From: Phycisphaerales bacterium
Lineage (GTDB): Bacteria; Planctomycetota; Phycisphaerae; Phycisphaerales; UBA1924
DNA length: 32,449 nucleotides
Assembly (NCBI GenBank): GCA_947459215.1
Contig: CANHCQ010000033.1
Coordinates: 1-32,449 of the forward strand
Direction: 5' to 3'
Below are positions 22,298 through 30,918 of this stretch, in pieces. Under the pieces are notes generated by a model that did not search any database, was not told where the DNA came from, and saw only the letters and a program-made list of their open reading frames with translations. Each line of letters starts with the position of its first letter. Position 1 is the stretch's first letter. A program made the position numbers and the translations under genes.

Positions 22298-23134
22298 TTG
22301 ACTCATTCGCAGCGGATACTTCCAACGCATCGTTTGCGACTTCCGGTCCGCAGCCGCGATGGCGTCTCGGATTGGCGCGTGGATTCCGTGCCGAGCTTCC
22401 CGCCAGATCCGCAGGAGCACAGCGAGGAAGCCTGGGGCATCGAGGACCCCCGACTGACCTGGGTTGAGGATCGCCAGGAATGGATCATTGCCTACACCGC
22501 GTTCTCGCCCAGCGGGCCGCTCGTGTCGCTCGCCCGCACAAAGGACTTTGTAACTTTCACGCGGCTCGGCCCGGTCATGCCACCCGAAGACAAGGACGCG
22601 GCCTTGTTCCCGCGCCGCTTCGGCGGCCGGTACGCACTGATCCATCGACCCGTCTCAACCGGCAGTTCGGGAGCGCATATCTGGATGTCGTTCTCGACGG
22701 ACCTGGTCCACTGGGGCGATCACCAGATTCTTCTGCACGCGCGGCGCGGCGCCTGGTGGGACGCCAACAAAATCGGGCTCAGCCCACCGCCTCTGGAGAC
22801 TGATGAGGGTTGGCTGATCCTCTACCACGGGGTGCGGCAGACCGCGGGCGGTTGCCTCTATCGACTCGGCCTCGCGTTGCTGGATATCGACGATCCCCGC
22901 AAGGTGCTGCGCCGGTCCGACGATTGGGTCTTCGCGGCGGACACGCCATACGAGCGACACGGCGATGTCGGCGGCGTGGTCTTCCCGTGCGGGTGGATCC
23001 TGGATCGCCCGAGCGGCACGATCCGCGTCTACTACGGCGGAGCCGACACGTGCATCGGGCTGGCGACGGCATCCGTAAGCCAGCTGCTCGAGTACCTGCG
23101 CAACTGCCCGGCCCCGCGTGATGAGAAGGGATGA
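22298..23134 (+). pseudogene. GH130-family glycoside phosphorylase, N-terminally truncated
   Basis: About 278 residues resemble GH130 (beta-mannoside phosphorylases): DGVSDWRVDS, the WGIEDPRLTWV motif, IAYTAFSPSGPLVSLARTKDF, DKDAALFPRRFGGRYALIHRP, WWDANKIGLSPPP, GWLILYHGV and YYGGADTCIGLAT. The ~60-70 residues that normally come before the DGV..W segment (the N-FNPGA strand and the LLLVRVEDRRG part) are missing: an in-frame TGA lies at 22289-22291, and no upstream frame supplies them. The only starts are TTG 22298 or internal codons, without a Shine-Dalgarno site. It is probably a decayed gene that lost its 5' end. Confidence 0.7.
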
Positions 23135-23159
23135 GCGCCTCGAACGGGGCGGGCGACGG

Positions 23160-23363
23160 TTACTTCGGCGTCTTGGGCTTCGGCGGCGGTATGACGATGT
23201 CTGCAGTTATGTGGTAGCGGGGCTTGGCCGAATGCTGGCGGAGGACGGCGTTGCCCAGGTCCCGAGCCAGCCGGGCAGTGCCCGCACGCCGGGGGTCTAC
23301 TCCGAGAGCGTCGGCCGCCATCCGTGCGGCTTGTTCCATGCGGGGGTCGGCGCGATCTTCCAT
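23160..23363 (-). CDS. small hypothetical protein (67 aa)
   Basis: I recognise no family. ATG 23361-23363 is preceded by AAAGGA at five bases, supporting this start over an upstream ATG in frame. The product is hydrophilic: an N-terminal acidic/basic helix (EDRADPRMEQAARMAADAL), a mid RLARDLGNAVLRQH segment, and a Pro/Lys-rich end (PPPKPKTPK). It is the last of four small minus-strand genes that share the same kind of ribosome-binding site. Confidence 0.55.
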   Translation of the reverse strand: MEDRADPRMEQAARMAADALGVDPRRAGTARLARDLGNAVLRQHSAKPRYHITADIVIPPPKPKTPK

Positions 23364-23420
23364 GAGCGTCCTTTCATCTCTGAGCGGCACGGGGCGTCGG
23401 TCGCGTGCGGTGGGCGTCTG

Positions 23421-23639
23421 TCAGCGATTGAGGTAGCGATCGGGGATGCAGAGCGCGGCAACGCCGGCGATGATCGCGGCGATCCCTCCAATCGTGAACC
23501 ACACGGCACGGTCGGTGGGCGATCCGGTGAAGAACTTGGAGAACTGCGAGGCGATTGAGTCGGACGCGCGGAGGCCGACGACCAAGAGGCCGATCCCGAC
23601 GACGATCACGATCAATCCAATCAGGCGTTGCGTGGACAT
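23421..23639 (-). CDS. DUF3185 family small membrane protein
   Basis: This is a 72-residue protein with two TM helices (about 5-23 and 46-64) and the DUF3185 pattern between them: GLRASDSIASQFSKFFTGSP followed by TDRAVWFTIGG. ATG 23637-23639 has AAGGA upstream. The function is unknown; these proteins commonly occur near stress-response genes (recollection, not checked). It lies between the 67-aa gene and the 156-aa membrane gene. Confidence 0.8.
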   Translation of the reverse strand: MSTQRLIGLIVIVVGIGLLVVGLRASDSIASQFSKFFTGSPTDRAVWFTIGGIAAIIAGVAALCIPDRYLNR

Positions 23640-23704
23640 GAGATTCCTTCTCTTGTGGTGCGATCTCTTGTGGCGCTCTTACGGGTGGACGGTGGTGGCA
23701 ACTG

Positions 23705-24175
23705 CTACTTGGGGCTCTGTTGCACCACCAGTTCGTGCGCCACCCGTTCTTGCACCACCTGCTCTTGCACTGCTTGCCGGCGGGCGTCGCGCTCCTCGAC
23801 TCCGCGCCAGTTGACGAGCATCCAGATGGGCATGCCGCCGATGGAGAGGAGCGCGAGCAGCACGAGGGCGTAGCGAATGGCGGTGGCGCCGGGGACGCCG
23901 TAGAGCATGGCGCTGACGATGATGAGGCCGACCACGAGCGCGAACCCGATCGCAAGCATCTGCCATCCCACGGAGCGCTGCAGGTGCGACGGGGACTGGC
24001 TGTCGGCCGAGTGGTGCGCCATGAGTTCGTCCTGACGCTCGTCCACGGCCGCCAGTTGGTGCGCGTCGAGCGTGGCCGCCAGCTCGGGGCGCACGCCCTG
24101 GAACGCGGCGTCCGCGGCCGTCGAGTCTTCTTGAGAGCGCATCGGTTCGAACGGTTCCGTAGGGATGTCGGCCAT
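23705..24175 (-). CDS. two-TM membrane protein, unknown function
   Basis: This 156-residue protein has ATG 24173-24175 behind AAGGAG (strong). The N-terminal ~65 residues are soluble, acidic and Gln/His-rich. TM helices lie about residues 71-91 and 100-121, and a Gln/Glu/Val-rich charged coiled-coil-like tail follows (EERDARRQAVQEQVVQERVA). No family is recognised. It is part of the four-gene minus-strand set. Confidence 0.65.
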   Translation of the reverse strand: MADIPTEPFEPMRSQEDSTAADAAFQGVRPELAATLDAHQLAAVDERQDELMAHHSADSQSPSHLQRSVGWQMLAIGFALVVGLIIVSAMLYGVPGATAIRYALVLLALLSIGGMPIWMLVNWRGVEERDARRQAVQEQVVQERVAHELVVQQSPK

Positions 24176-24287
24176 GGTGAGGCTCCTTCGAGTGGATCTC
24201 GGTGAGTGGGGTTTGGAACCAGTGGGCCTCGCGTGTCTCCGCGGCGCGACCTCGGCTCCGGGAGGGGCTCGCGTCGTTGGCTGTTTG

Positions 24288-24446
24288 CTACCGCAGGTAC
24301 CCCATCAGCATCGCGATCACCAGCACGAGGAGGATCACGCCCAGCACGCCGCCGGGGGCGTAGCCCCATTTGCGGCTGTGCGGATACAGCGGGAGGGCTC
24401 CGAAGAGCATGAGAATAAGAACGATCAGGAGAATGGTTCCGAGCAT
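24288..24446 (-). CDS. DUF3309 family mini membrane protein (52 aa)
   Basis: The short frame from ATG 24444-24446 to TAG 24288-24290 encodes MLGTILLIVLILMLFGALP, then YPHSRKWGYAPGGVLGVIL and a second TM helix. This is the DUF3309 pattern (TM, a P-x-x-P/H...WGY-x-P-G-G loop, TM). AAAGGA precedes it at five bases. The role is unknown. It heads the minus-strand small-gene set. It is divergent from the sorting-tail protein at 24787. Confidence 0.8.
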   Translation of the reverse strand: MLGTILLIVLILMLFGALPLYPHSRKWGYAPGGVLGVILLVLVIAMLMGYLR

Positions 24447-24786
24447 AAGGATCCTTTCGTGTGCGTCGACGAGGTGACGCGTTGCTGCTTAGTTCTTGTC
24501 GAGTCATTGTCGGTGTGAACGTGTGCAATTGCTACGGGGAAGTGTGCTTGATCTTGGCCGAAGGACCGCTCGCGGGTGCTGGGAGACGTCGGAGCGGCGA
24601 GCAGCGCCACGCATTTCAGCACTCGTCCCTGTTCGCGCACTTCCGGACCATTCGAGACCATTGGCGTGGCAGCGGTCCCGGTGCGCGTCAGAGTTCACGG
24701 CGTGCGGGCATTCGCCAACGCTGAGGCTTCCACTCGTGAGTGGGCGGGCGTGTCGGTCGGAGTCGCAGTGCATTGAAAGGGTTCCC
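24447..24786. other. 340-base divergent intergenic region
   Basis: It separates DUF3309 (minus) from the second sorting-tail gene (plus), so it should hold both promoters. AAAGGG (24776-24781) is the plus-strand ribosome-binding site. No convincing -35/-10 pair is seen and open frames here have no family resemblance. Confidence 0.4.
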
Positions 24787-25524
24787 ATGACTTCCAAGGT
24801 TCTCATCTCTCTCCTCGCCGCAGCCGGCATCGCGGCCTCGTGCGGCGCTTCTCAGATCGGCATCTCCGCCATCGGCGGCGGGCTCGTGCTGAACTCCGGT
24901 CCGCTCTCGACTATGGCTTTCGGCAATGCCCCGAACCAGTGGCTCGGCTCTTCGCTCGCGGCGGTGCACGCGTCGATCAACGCCAGCGGCGTGAACACGA
25001 ACGGCCGCATCACGTTCGTCGCCGCCGACACCAGCGCCGGCCTTTCGTTCATGGCCCTGATCGATCAGGAACTTGTCGCGGGCGTGAACGCCGGCGGCAA
25101 CATTCACATGGATACGGTCGCGGATGGCCTCAACCAGGCGTTCATCAAGGACACCTCGGGCAACATCGTCATCGGAGCCAATGGTCCCAACGCCCGGATC
25201 GCGTCTGGCAACTTCGGCTGGAACAGCAATGGCGGCGGCGACGGGTTTGCCTGGGCCAACCTCGCGTCCGGCAATACGACCACGTTCCGATTCAACATGA
25301 TCGCGAACCTGGTGCTGGGGCTCAACGCCTCGTCGCCCTTCCAGTTCGTGACCTGGGACGGCGTGAAGTGGTCCGAGGTCGTCGTCCCGGCCTCGCTGCT
25401 TGGCTTCAGCAGCACGGATGACTTCGGCTTCTCAGCCACCGTCCTGATCCCGAGTCCAGGCGCTCTGGCCGTCGCGGGTATTCCGATCCTCGGCTTTGGC
25501 GTGCGTCGGCGTCGGATGGCCTGA
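24787..25524 (+). CDS. secreted protein with PEP-CTERM-like sorting tail (2)
   Basis: This 245-residue exported protein starts at ATG 24787, with AAAGGG upstream. The signal peptide (residues 1-22, ending SCGAS) is followed by a Gly/Asn/Ala-rich domain with repeated NG/GN turns. The C-terminus reads IPSPGALAVAGIPILGFGVRRRR in form: a P-S-P-G motif, hydrophobic helix and Arg cluster, i.e. an exosortase-type tail. It shares no other sequence with the protein at 21002. A clear terminator follows at 25561, so it is likely monocistronic. Confidence 0.85.
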   Translation: MTSKVLISLLAAAGIAASCGASQIGISAIGGGLVLNSGPLSTMAFGNAPNQWLGSSLAAVHASINASGVNTNGRITFVAADTSAGLSFMALIDQELVAGVNAGGNIHMDTVADGLNQAFIKDTSGNIVIGANGPNARIASGNFGWNSNGGGDGFAWANLASGNTTTFRFNMIANLVLGLNASSPFQFVTWDGVKWSEVVVPASLLGFSSTDDFGFSATVLIPSPGALAVAGIPILGFGVRRRRMA

Positions 25525-25560
25525 AAAGGTATTGTCTTTCAACAGCTGATATTCGTCGTG

Positions 25561-25590
25561 AGCGGGAGGAGCCAGGTGCCTCCCGCTTTT
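25561..25590 (+). terminator. intrinsic terminator
   Basis: AGCGGGAGG (25561-25569) pairs with CCTCCCGCT (25579-25587), and TTTT lies at 25587-25590. It is 37 bases beyond the stop of the sorting-tail gene and is the best rho-independent terminator in the window. Confidence 0.8.
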
Positions 25591-25657
25591 CAGTGGAGCG
25601 AAGGGCCCGGACGCACGCGATGCCGCGTCTGCTGTTGATATTCGGTTCGTTGTGTGT

Positions 25658-25687
25658 TTGCGGACTATTCCCTGATTGGCATATATA
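25658..25687 (+). promoter_or_regulatory. possible sigma-70 promoter of the histidine kinase operon
   Basis: TTGCGG (25658-25663), an 18-base spacer and TATATA (25682-25687) stand about 45 bases before the kinase start. The region is unusually AT-rich (ATATATATTA) for this window. Confidence 0.4.
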
Positions 25688-25733
25688 TTACGTCCGTCGG
25701 TTGTTTCTGTGGACCCGTTCTCTAGACTGAGAC

Positions 25734-27383
25734 ATGGCTCCCGAGTCTCGGAGCACAGTGCGGGTTGGACGGGAGCAGCCAGCTCCCAGGGGCGCCGCGA
25801 AAGCAGCTCCGGTGGTACCCATGCTCGACCCGATCATCACGATGAACGCCAGCGGCTTTATCCAATCCGCCAGCGCGTCGGTCGAGAGTGTCTTTGGTTG
25901 GACGCCGGCGGAGTTGTTCGGGAGAAACGTCAAGGTTCTGATTCCCGAACCCCGGCGCTCGGCGCTTGACCGGTATCTGGATCGATACCGGAACTCGGGC
26001 GAAACCCGGGCGCTTGAGCGCACCCGTCGCTTCGACGCTATCTGCAAGGACGGGAAGCCGATCCAGATCGAGCTCTCAATGTCGCGGGCAGATCTCCCGC
26101 CGCACATTGCGCCGTATTTCATTGGCATCGTTCGCGAGGTGACCAGCGAGATCGACGTGAGTTCCGATTCGATCAAGGTCCGTTCCCAGCTGCAGCAGCT
26201 GGTCACCGAGCAAACCCGGGCTCTGGCGACCGCGAGCCTGCGGCTGCAGCTCGCCGACCGGCTCGCTGCGCTCGGAACGCTGGCCGCCGGGCTTGGACAC
26301 GACATGAACAACGTGCTGCTGCCGGTCCGGGCGCGGCTCAACGCCCTGGAGCATGCTGGCATTCCGGCCGCGGCCCAGACTCACCTCAATGCCGTCCGCC
26401 GCTCGATTGCCTATCTCCAGAACCTCAGCGATGGCCTGCACGATCTTGCCCTGGATCCGGATGGCTCGGGACCCAGCGTTCTGGGCACGGGCGTGACGGC
26501 TCTCTCGCAATGGTGGCGGCACGTGGGTCCACTGATCGGCAAGGCGATTCCGTCTCGCGTGAAGCTGTCGGCGTCGTTTGCGCCGTCGCTCCCGCCGGTC
26601 GCCATCGCATCGCACTGGTTGACTCAGGCGATGCTCAACGTCATCGTCAACGCCGGCGAAGCGATGCCGGCACGCCGCACGCGATCGTGGATCAAGATCA
26701 CCGCGGCCACGTCCGACGATGGACGATGGCTCCGCTTGTCGGTGAAGGACAATGGCCGCGGCATGACCCAGGCCATTCAGCATCGTGCGATGGATCTTTT
26801 CTTCACGACCAAGCCGCGGCGGATCGGAACGGGGCTCGGGCTGCCGCTCGCCCGCAAGGCGGTCATGCGAGCGGGTGGCGATCTGGAGATCCACTCGAAA
26901 CCGAATCACGGGACCACCGTCGCACTGGTGCTTCGAACCGTGACCGACCCAAAGAGTCTCGACCCGATCGCTGCTCCGGGCCGGTACAGCGTCGCCATCT
27001 CACTTCGGAGCGCAGCGACCGCGGCGCAGGCTTCGCAAAGCGTCATCACTTCAGGCCTCGAGCTTCAAGCCCCGAAGAAGCAAGGTCCGGGCGGCTGCGA
27101 CCTTTGGATCACCGACCCGACGGCCGCGGCGCTTCGAAAAGCCACCCCTTGGCGGCGGGCTGATCGCAGCCGGGTTGCAGTCCTGCTCGGCGCGCCATCG
27201 AAGCAATTGCGGTCGCAATGGGTGTCGCTGAACGCGGTCATCATCGATCCAGCGGATGACGCCCTTGCACTGAGGCAGGTCCTCTCAAGCCTGAACCAGC
27301 GGGAACATGTCACACCGCCGGTCCAGAAGGAAGCCGTTCCGACACCCGGTCCCATCAAGAAGTCAAAGGAGCCGCGTCCATGA
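25734..27383 (+). CDS. PAS-domain histidine kinase with degenerate C-terminal domain
   Basis: This 549-residue sensor has no TM segment. A PAS domain lies at ~30-137 (PIITMNASGFIQSASASVESVFGW and FIGIVREVT). The dimerisation helix has the phosphorylatable His189 in GLGHDMNNVL. The HATPase has its N-box at VIVNAGEAM (~303-311), G1 at DNGRGM (339-344), F-box FFTTK and G2 GTGLGLPLARK (365-375). Residues ~405-520 look like a receiver that has lost its acidic pocket (DLWITDP...RVAVLLGAP). The C-terminal tail is Pro/Lys-rich. It has an ATGA overlap with the response regulator, so the two form one operon and almost surely one pathway. The signal is probably cytosolic. Confidence 0.9.
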   Translation: MAPESRSTVRVGREQPAPRGAAKAAPVVPMLDPIITMNASGFIQSASASVESVFGWTPAELFGRNVKVLIPEPRRSALDRYLDRYRNSGETRALERTRRFDAICKDGKPIQIELSMSRADLPPHIAPYFIGIVREVTSEIDVSSDSIKVRSQLQQLVTEQTRALATASLRLQLADRLAALGTLAAGLGHDMNNVLLPVRARLNALEHAGIPAAAQTHLNAVRRSIAYLQNLSDGLHDLALDPDGSGPSVLGTGVTALSQWWRHVGPLIGKAIPSRVKLSASFAPSLPPVAIASHWLTQAMLNVIVNAGEAMPARRTRSWIKITAATSDDGRWLRLSVKDNGRGMTQAIQHRAMDLFFTTKPRRIGTGLGLPLARKAVMRAGGDLEIHSKPNHGTTVALVLRTVTDPKSLDPIAAPGRYSVAISLRSAATAAQASQSVITSGLELQAPKKQGPGGCDLWITDPTAAALRKATPWRRADRSRVAVLLGAPSKQLRSQWVSLNAVIIDPADDALALRQVLSSLNQREHVTPPVQKEAVPTPGPIKKSKEPRP

Positions 27384-28231
27384 CACCGACTCGCAACATC
27401 GCTGGCGCTCCGCCCGCACTCGAAGCGCGTGATACCGCGGTGGTGAAGACCGTGCAGTCGGACGTTGCCGCGTCACGAGCTCGCAGCATCAGCCGAACAA
27501 GCGAGTCCTCCGACGTCAACACGAGCCCTCATGCGATTCGCGTTCTTTGTGTGGACGATCACGCGGTGCTCGTGGACGGCCTCAAGGCTCAGTTCGCGAT
27601 CGATGGGCGGATCGCGGTCGTGGGCAGGCTGTCTTCCGCCGCCGGGCTGGTCGAGGAAGTGCAAAGGCTGAAGGCCGACGCGGTGCTGCTTGACATCGAG
27701 ATGCCCGGTCCCGACGCGTTCGAGAGCGCGGATCGTCTGCGCCGCGCCTGTCCGAACGTTCGCGTGATCGTCCTCAGCGCTCACATCCGCGACGGCTTCA
27801 TCTCGGCTTCGTTCGCTGCCGGGGCATGCGCCTACTTCGCCAAGTCTGATGAGCCCGCGGATATCGTCAGTGGCGTGTATCAGGTCATGCATCGTCGCTC
27901 CGAGGCGTTTCTGCTTGGGCCCAAGGTTCGCGAGCGTTGCCAGGTGCGCCAGTCCGGCAGTGCTATGGCGTCATCGGGTACGGATCAGGATGGCACGGCT
28001 CCGGCGCTGGCGGGCGCACCGACATCGCTTCTGCAGTCGCTCTCTGCTCGCGAGGCGGAGATTCTCCGGCTGATCGGCAAAGGCTTGAGCCGCCATCGCA
28101 TCGCGGCGGAGCTGTGCCGCAGCGTCAAGACCATCGACGGTCATCAGGATCGCATCCTCCGCAAGCTCGGCATATCAACGCGCGCTGATCTCATGCGATT
28201 CGCGATACGCGAGGGCCTCGCACAGGTCTGA
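27380..28231 (+). CDS. NarL/FixJ-type response regulator
   Basis: This is a 283-residue transcription factor. ATG 27380 overlaps the kinase stop and follows AAAGGAG (27365-27371). An unusual ~50-residue N-terminal extension precedes the receiver. The receiver has an Asp59-Asp60 acidic pocket (CVDDHAV), phospho-acceptor Asp105 (VLLDIEMPG), Ser in VIVLSAH and Lys in YFAKSDE. The LuxR-type helix-turn-helix is LSAREAEILRLIGKGLS and VKTIDGHQDRILRKLGI near the C-terminus. It is the partner of the PAS kinase. Target genes are unknown, though the downstream envelope-stress genes are natural candidates. Confidence 0.92.
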   Translation: MTPTRNIAGAPPALEARDTAVVKTVQSDVAASRARSISRTSESSDVNTSPHAIRVLCVDDHAVLVDGLKAQFAIDGRIAVVGRLSSAAGLVEEVQRLKADAVLLDIEMPGPDAFESADRLRRACPNVRVIVLSAHIRDGFISASFAAGACAYFAKSDEPADIVSGVYQVMHRRSEAFLLGPKVRERCQVRQSGSAMASSGTDQDGTAPALAGAPTSLLQSLSAREAEILRLIGKGLSRHRIAAELCRSVKTIDGHQDRILRKLGISTRADLMRFAIREGLAQV

Positions 28232-28439
28232 CGAGCGCAGTCCGAAGCAGTCCACATTCCAAGCACTCGTCGCTGTACATCGCGAGCGATGATTGGGGAT
28301 TGCTCCGCTCTTGCTTCACTGATCGCATGAGCCATCATCTCTTGGTTCCATTCCGACCTCGTGCGCGAGGCGGATTCTGGAAGAGCGTCGGCCCGCCGCA
28401 CTGAATGGACGGGGCCAGCGCACAAGAAAGAAGGGCTCC

Positions 28440-30077
28440 ATGCTTCTGCGAACTTCCTATCAGATATCTGCCGTCACGATCCTGATTGCGTGCGCGGGCA
28501 CGATTGCTCACGCCGGGGCACCCACCGTCGAGGCCGGCGCCCCCTCGATCACGGCCGACACGGGTGCAACAGTCTTCCGCTCGTCACGGTGGATTGCGGA
28601 GCGTGGCGTGATCAGTAACACGGGCGAAGCGATCGCCAACGTGACAGACATCATCATCGACCGCGGCACCGGACGCATCGACTACCTGGTGCTCAAGACC
28701 GATACCACCTTCGGGCTCGGTGGGCGCATGGTGCTCGTTCCCTACCCCGAGTTCCGACTGGATCCTGCGAGCAAGGACCGCTTCGTGCTCGCGTCGACCG
28801 CTGAGCAGCTCAAGAGCCTCCCCGAGTACACCGCGAAGAGCTGGTCGGACCTCAAGCAGACTACCGGGAGCAGTGAGGATGAGCTGCACCGGCGCCTCGC
28901 GGCCGAAGCCGCGGTTCCCAGTGATCCGTACGCCGGCGGCCTGACGGCCGCGAAGAAGATGCATCTCGAAGGCAAGATCCGCAGCGTCGACCGCGTCGAG
29001 ACGAGCACCTTCGGTGAGCAGACGCAAGTCACGGTCGAAGCCGCTGACGGGTCGACCAAGAACGTCACGCTCGGGCCGTCCTGGTTTGTGAACTCCTCCG
29101 GCGCGGCACCGATGCGCGGCGACGTCGTCGTCATCGACGCCCTTGAGCTTCCTCGGGATCCAGATCAGTTGTTCGCCGCCGTCGAGAGCCGCATCGGCGA
29201 TCGCTCGCTGAAGCTCCGCGACGCCAAGGGCACCGCGGTGTGGACCAAAGGGACCGTCGAGAGCGACGGCCAGACCTACAGCAGTTCGTACTCGCGCTCT
29301 GTCCTCGCGAGCACGATCTACGGAGCAACCGTGGATTGCCGCGGCAACGAGTGTGGCAAGGTCGCCGACCTGATCGTCGAGAGCCAGTCGGGCACCGTTG
29401 CGTTCCTTTCGATCGATCCCAATGAGAACTTCCTCGGCATCGGCGATGCCAAGCGGCTGGTTCCCTGGTCTGTCGCCAGCTTCGCGCTCGCCGGGACAGT
29501 CCGGATGGATGCGTCGAAGGAGATGATCCTGGCCAGCCCGGAGACGCCGGCCAACGCGGATTCGCTGAACTCAGGCAATCACCTCGAACGCGCTTACAAG
29601 GCCTATGACACCAAGGCCCCCCGCTACGAGCGTCGCCACTCTGCCGCAAACCCGGGACATATGGGCGGTGGTCCGGCCGTTCGCTCCACCGGCGCTCCGA
29701 CCGATCGCGCTGGCGACAACGCCGGCGGCTGGGGCCGAAGCGGCGGCATCCTTTCTGGCATCGATCGCACCTCGTCGCGGACCATTACGGGAACGGTCGT
29801 CAGAGTCGCCACGACCAGCGTTGAACGCAGCTCGCAGCCAGCACGCGTGGTGACCCTCAAACTCGCGGATGGCTGCGAGGAGTCTGTCATTCTCGGCCCG
29901 GACTGGTATCTCGCCAAGCAGAAGGTGCAGTGTGCTGCTGGTGACGCAGTGACTGTGCAGGCCGTGCGAACCCAGATTGACGCCAAGCCGCACTGGATTG
30001 CCTGCTCGATGAAGCACAAGGACAGCCAGATGCCGCTGATCGGCGACGACAACTACCCAGCGTGGTCCCGCAAGTAA
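28440..30077 (+). CDS. secreted PRC-barrel protein with internal duplication
   Basis: This 545-residue exported protein has signal residues ~1-25 ending THAHA-like (TIAHAG). ATG 28440 follows GAAGGG. PRC-barrel 1 is at ~47-115 (ISNTGEAIANVTDIIIDRGTGRIDYLVL). Module A is at ~176-238 (HLEGKIRSVDRV...LGPSWF at 211-216...GDVVVIDA). PRC-barrel 2 is at ~286-352 and module B at ~448-510 (ITGTVVRV...LGPDWY at 485-490...GDAVTVQA). Thus the layout PRC-module-PRC-module is a whole-unit duplication joined by a Gly/Arg-rich linker. PRC-barrels often occur in surface or envelope-associated proteins. It lies between the two-component system and the glycine-zipper gene. Confidence 0.85.
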   Translation: MLLRTSYQISAVTILIACAGTIAHAGAPTVEAGAPSITADTGATVFRSSRWIAERGVISNTGEAIANVTDIIIDRGTGRIDYLVLKTDTTFGLGGRMVLVPYPEFRLDPASKDRFVLASTAEQLKSLPEYTAKSWSDLKQTTGSSEDELHRRLAAEAAVPSDPYAGGLTAAKKMHLEGKIRSVDRVETSTFGEQTQVTVEAADGSTKNVTLGPSWFVNSSGAAPMRGDVVVIDALELPRDPDQLFAAVESRIGDRSLKLRDAKGTAVWTKGTVESDGQTYSSSYSRSVLASTIYGATVDCRGNECGKVADLIVESQSGTVAFLSIDPNENFLGIGDAKRLVPWSVASFALAGTVRMDASKEMILASPETPANADSLNSGNHLERAYKAYDTKAPRYERRHSAANPGHMGGGPAVRSTGAPTDRAGDNAGGWGRSGGILSGIDRTSSRTITGTVVRVATTSVERSSQPARVVTLKLADGCEESVILGPDWYLAKQKVQCAAGDAVTVQAVRTQIDAKPHWIACSMKHKDSQMPLIGDDNYPAWSRK

Positions 30078-30161
30078 GCGGCCACGGGCACTGACTGATC
30101 CCACTCTCCATTTCCCACACATCGCGCGACGGTCCTCCGTCGCCACTCCAAGGAATACACC

Positions 30162-30674
30162 ATGCAAGGCAAGAATGAGAAGCCGTACGAAGCAGTCGCG
30201 ACCACCCCAAATAACGACCCACTCTCGGGTGAGAAGGGCGCTCATCCGATCGGCGTCGGAGTTGGTGCCGTCGGCACCGGTGTCGTCGCCGGGGCGGTCG
30301 CCGGAGCCGTCGCGGGCCCGATCGGGGCCGTCGCCGGCGCCGTGGGTGGCGCGGTGATCGGCGGGCTGGTCGGCAAGGAAGCCGCCGAAGCAATCAATCC
30401 GACGACGGAGGCGGACTACTGGCGTTCGCGGCATAGCAGCCAGCCCTATGCCCAGGGCCCCAACAGCTACAACGACTACGCACCTGCGTATCGGTACGGC
30501 TGGGAGAGCTATAGCACGCGGCGCCCGGAGCACACCACCTTTGAACACGCCGAGGGTGATCTCGGACGGGGTTGGCAGGAGTTCAAGGGCAGATCGAGCC
30601 TGACCTGGAACCAGGTTCGGGCCGCGACGCGTGACGCGTGGGGCCGAGTCGAAGCGGCGGCGTCTCGCAGGTAA
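30162..30674 (+). CDS. glycine-zipper envelope protein
   Basis: This 170-residue protein starts at ATG 30162, behind AAGGAA. A hydrophilic N-terminus leads to a long Gly/Ala/Val zipper (~31-72, GVGAVGTGVVAGAVAG-like), probably membrane-embedded or self-associating. A YW-RSRHSSQPYAQ...YAPAYRYGWES motif follows, and the C-terminal part is acidic/basic (LGRGWQEFKGRSSLTW). This YRYGW signature is one I associate with small stress-response proteins often near DUF3309 and entericidin genes, without a known biochemical role. A stem-loop follows at 30681. Confidence 0.75.
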   Translation: MQGKNEKPYEAVATTPNNDPLSGEKGAHPIGVGVGAVGTGVVAGAVAGAVAGPIGAVAGAVGGAVIGGLVGKEAAEAINPTTEADYWRSRHSSQPYAQGPNSYNDYAPAYRYGWESYSTRRPEHTTFEHAEGDLGRGWQEFKGRSSLTWNQVRAATRDAWGRVEAAASRR

Positions 30675-30680
30675 TTGAAC

Positions 30681-30701
30681 CCGAAGGCATCGCGCCTTCG
30701 G
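30681..30701 (+). terminator. stem-loop after the glycine-zipper gene
   Basis: CCGAAGGC (30681-30688) and GCCTTCGG (30694-30701) enclose ATCGC. The stem begins six bases after the stop codon. There is no T-run. Confidence 0.5.
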
Positions 30702-30853
30702 CCTCGGCGGCACTCGCCCTCCTTGTGCCCGCCGCCGGAACGGCCGGACGAAAGTCTTCCGTTCCGATTCGGTCCAGCCCGAGCCCTCGTGCCGACGCCG
30801 GTTCATCGAGGTGAGACGAGGGACACACCGCCTGCGCAAGACGGACCTGTTCC

Positions 30854-30875
30854 TGCCGCGACACTGATCGCGGCA
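30854..30875. repeat. 8-bp hairpin upstream of the entericidin-like gene
   Basis: TGCCGCGA (30854-30861) pairs with TCGCGGCA (30868-30875). It may be a terminator or leader structure in the 5' region of the lipoprotein gene. Confidence 0.45.
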
Positions 30876-30918
30876 CGGTGACGCCTCGCACGCCAGACGA
30901 CACACAGAGAGATCCATA

